From the NCBI RefSeq assembly GCF_018812025.1, contig NC_063045.1:12251384-12315383 (forward strand): a stretch of DNA of 64,000 nucleotides. Reading direction: 5' to 3'. The DNA is from Megalobrama amblycephala (lineage: Eukaryota > Chordata > Actinopteri > Cypriniformes > Xenocyprididae). The translations under genes were made by a program, and so were the position numbers. The first letter of the stretch is position 1, and every line of letters begins with the position of its first letter. This document shows, piece after piece, positions 63,368 to 64,000 of this stretch. The notes below the pieces were generated by a model. It worked only from the letters and a program-made list of their open reading frames with translations. It was not told the origin of the DNA and ran no database searches.

Positions 63368-64000
63368 GATAGATAGATAGATAGACAGACAGAACAGCAG
63401 AAGAGAAGCGGTTACCCCGTAAACAAAGCAGCTGCTTCAAACAGCCATTCGGTTTTTTGTATTCGCAATGTTGTTCATCACAGCATCAAATACATAATAC
63501 TTAAAGGCTTAATAGGATATTTACTTTCAAACTTAAACATTATTATATTTTAATCTGGACTACAACATGCCCTATAATGCCTAAAAAAAAAATTCTGATT
63601 ATTTGTTATTGTTCAGTAACACTTATTGACATAAGGCTTTATTAGTTAACATGTTAATTCATTAATACCGAACTGACAATGAAAATGAACAATGATAAGT
63701 TGTATTTTTTAACTAACATTAACAAAAATAATACCTTCTGTAACAAATGTAGCTATTGCTCAATCTTAATGTTAGTGCATTAACTAACATTAATAATGAG
63801 CCCTTATTGTAAAGTGTTACCTGTTGTTCTTTATAATTCTTTTGCACATTAATCTGTTAGAATTTTTTTTGTGCATTGTGTTATTGTATTTAAATGTTCA
63901 GAGTTCTTTTTGTTATAAGAAAAAGAATTCTTAAACCTGCTATAGTATGACAACATTGCAACTTATTTCAATCAGACAGATACAGATATATAAATAGATA
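63368..64000. other. Atp6ap2 intron, no exon seen
   Basis: Remaining GATA repeats, then AT-rich sequence with a nested ACATAAGGCTTTATTAG … TAATGAGCCCTTATTGT MITE (about 63622-63825). No atp6ap2 exon was recognised here; the missing 5' exons should lie beyond 64000. Confidence 0.5.

Overview
The window is vertebrate nuclear DNA, most likely from a cyprinid-type bony fish. The genes are split by short GT-AG introns, the background is AT-rich, and the space between exons is filled with teleost-type transposons: hAT-like and TTAA-flanked foldback elements, Tc1 elements, LINE fragments, an LTR element and long AT runs. Three gene systems are present. (1) Most of an insulin receptor ectodomain (insr) lies on the minus strand, eight exons from 30611 down to 18295, covering signal peptide, L1, Cys-rich, L2 and the first fibronectin domain. 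(2) The 3' two thirds of atp6ap2 (prorenin receptor / V-ATPase accessory protein 2) lies on the minus strand, six exons from 61631 down to 56039; its 5' exons are off the right edge. (3) A cluster of short single-V-domain immunoglobulin receptor genes resembles the NITR type: one V domain with a J-like G-x-R-L end, a transmembrane exon and a short tail.

Layout of the Ig cluster. Group I has gene A (2483-3965, +, intact), gene B (8141-13299, +, transmembrane exon split by an LTR retrotransposon), an orphan tail exon (17648-17776, -), gene C (33296-33948, -) and gene D (40133-40779, +). C and D have lost the transmembrane and first tail exons and should encode secreted V domains. Group II is a tandem array on the plus strand: E (41469-42548, 5'-damaged), F (44811-45924), G (49484-50843) and H (52462-53991). 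F, G and H are open from start to stop. H carries tyrosine motifs in its tail; E, F and G have phenylalanine at the equivalent position. A and B lie to the left of the last insr exon seen. They are therefore either nested antisense inside a very large insr intron, or insr ends here.

Mobile DNA fills much of the remainder. Well-bounded examples are a non-autonomous gag-only LTR element with two large coding tandem arrays (8924-12669), two hAT-like elements with 8-bp target duplications (15549-16629 and 57146-58540), two copies of a 790-bp foldback element (13974-14760, 46903-47692), a 1.23-kb foldback carrying a CACAACACAACGG array (47957-49190), and a nearly full-length dead Tc1 element (61761-63365).

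Points most worth attention: an in-frame read-through stop plus AATAAA signal directly after insr exon 8, which could make a secreted, kinase-less insulin receptor; the membrane/secreted/broken diversification of the Ig genes; and the recent LTR insertion into gene B. All domain and family calls come from reading the translated sequence. No database search was run.
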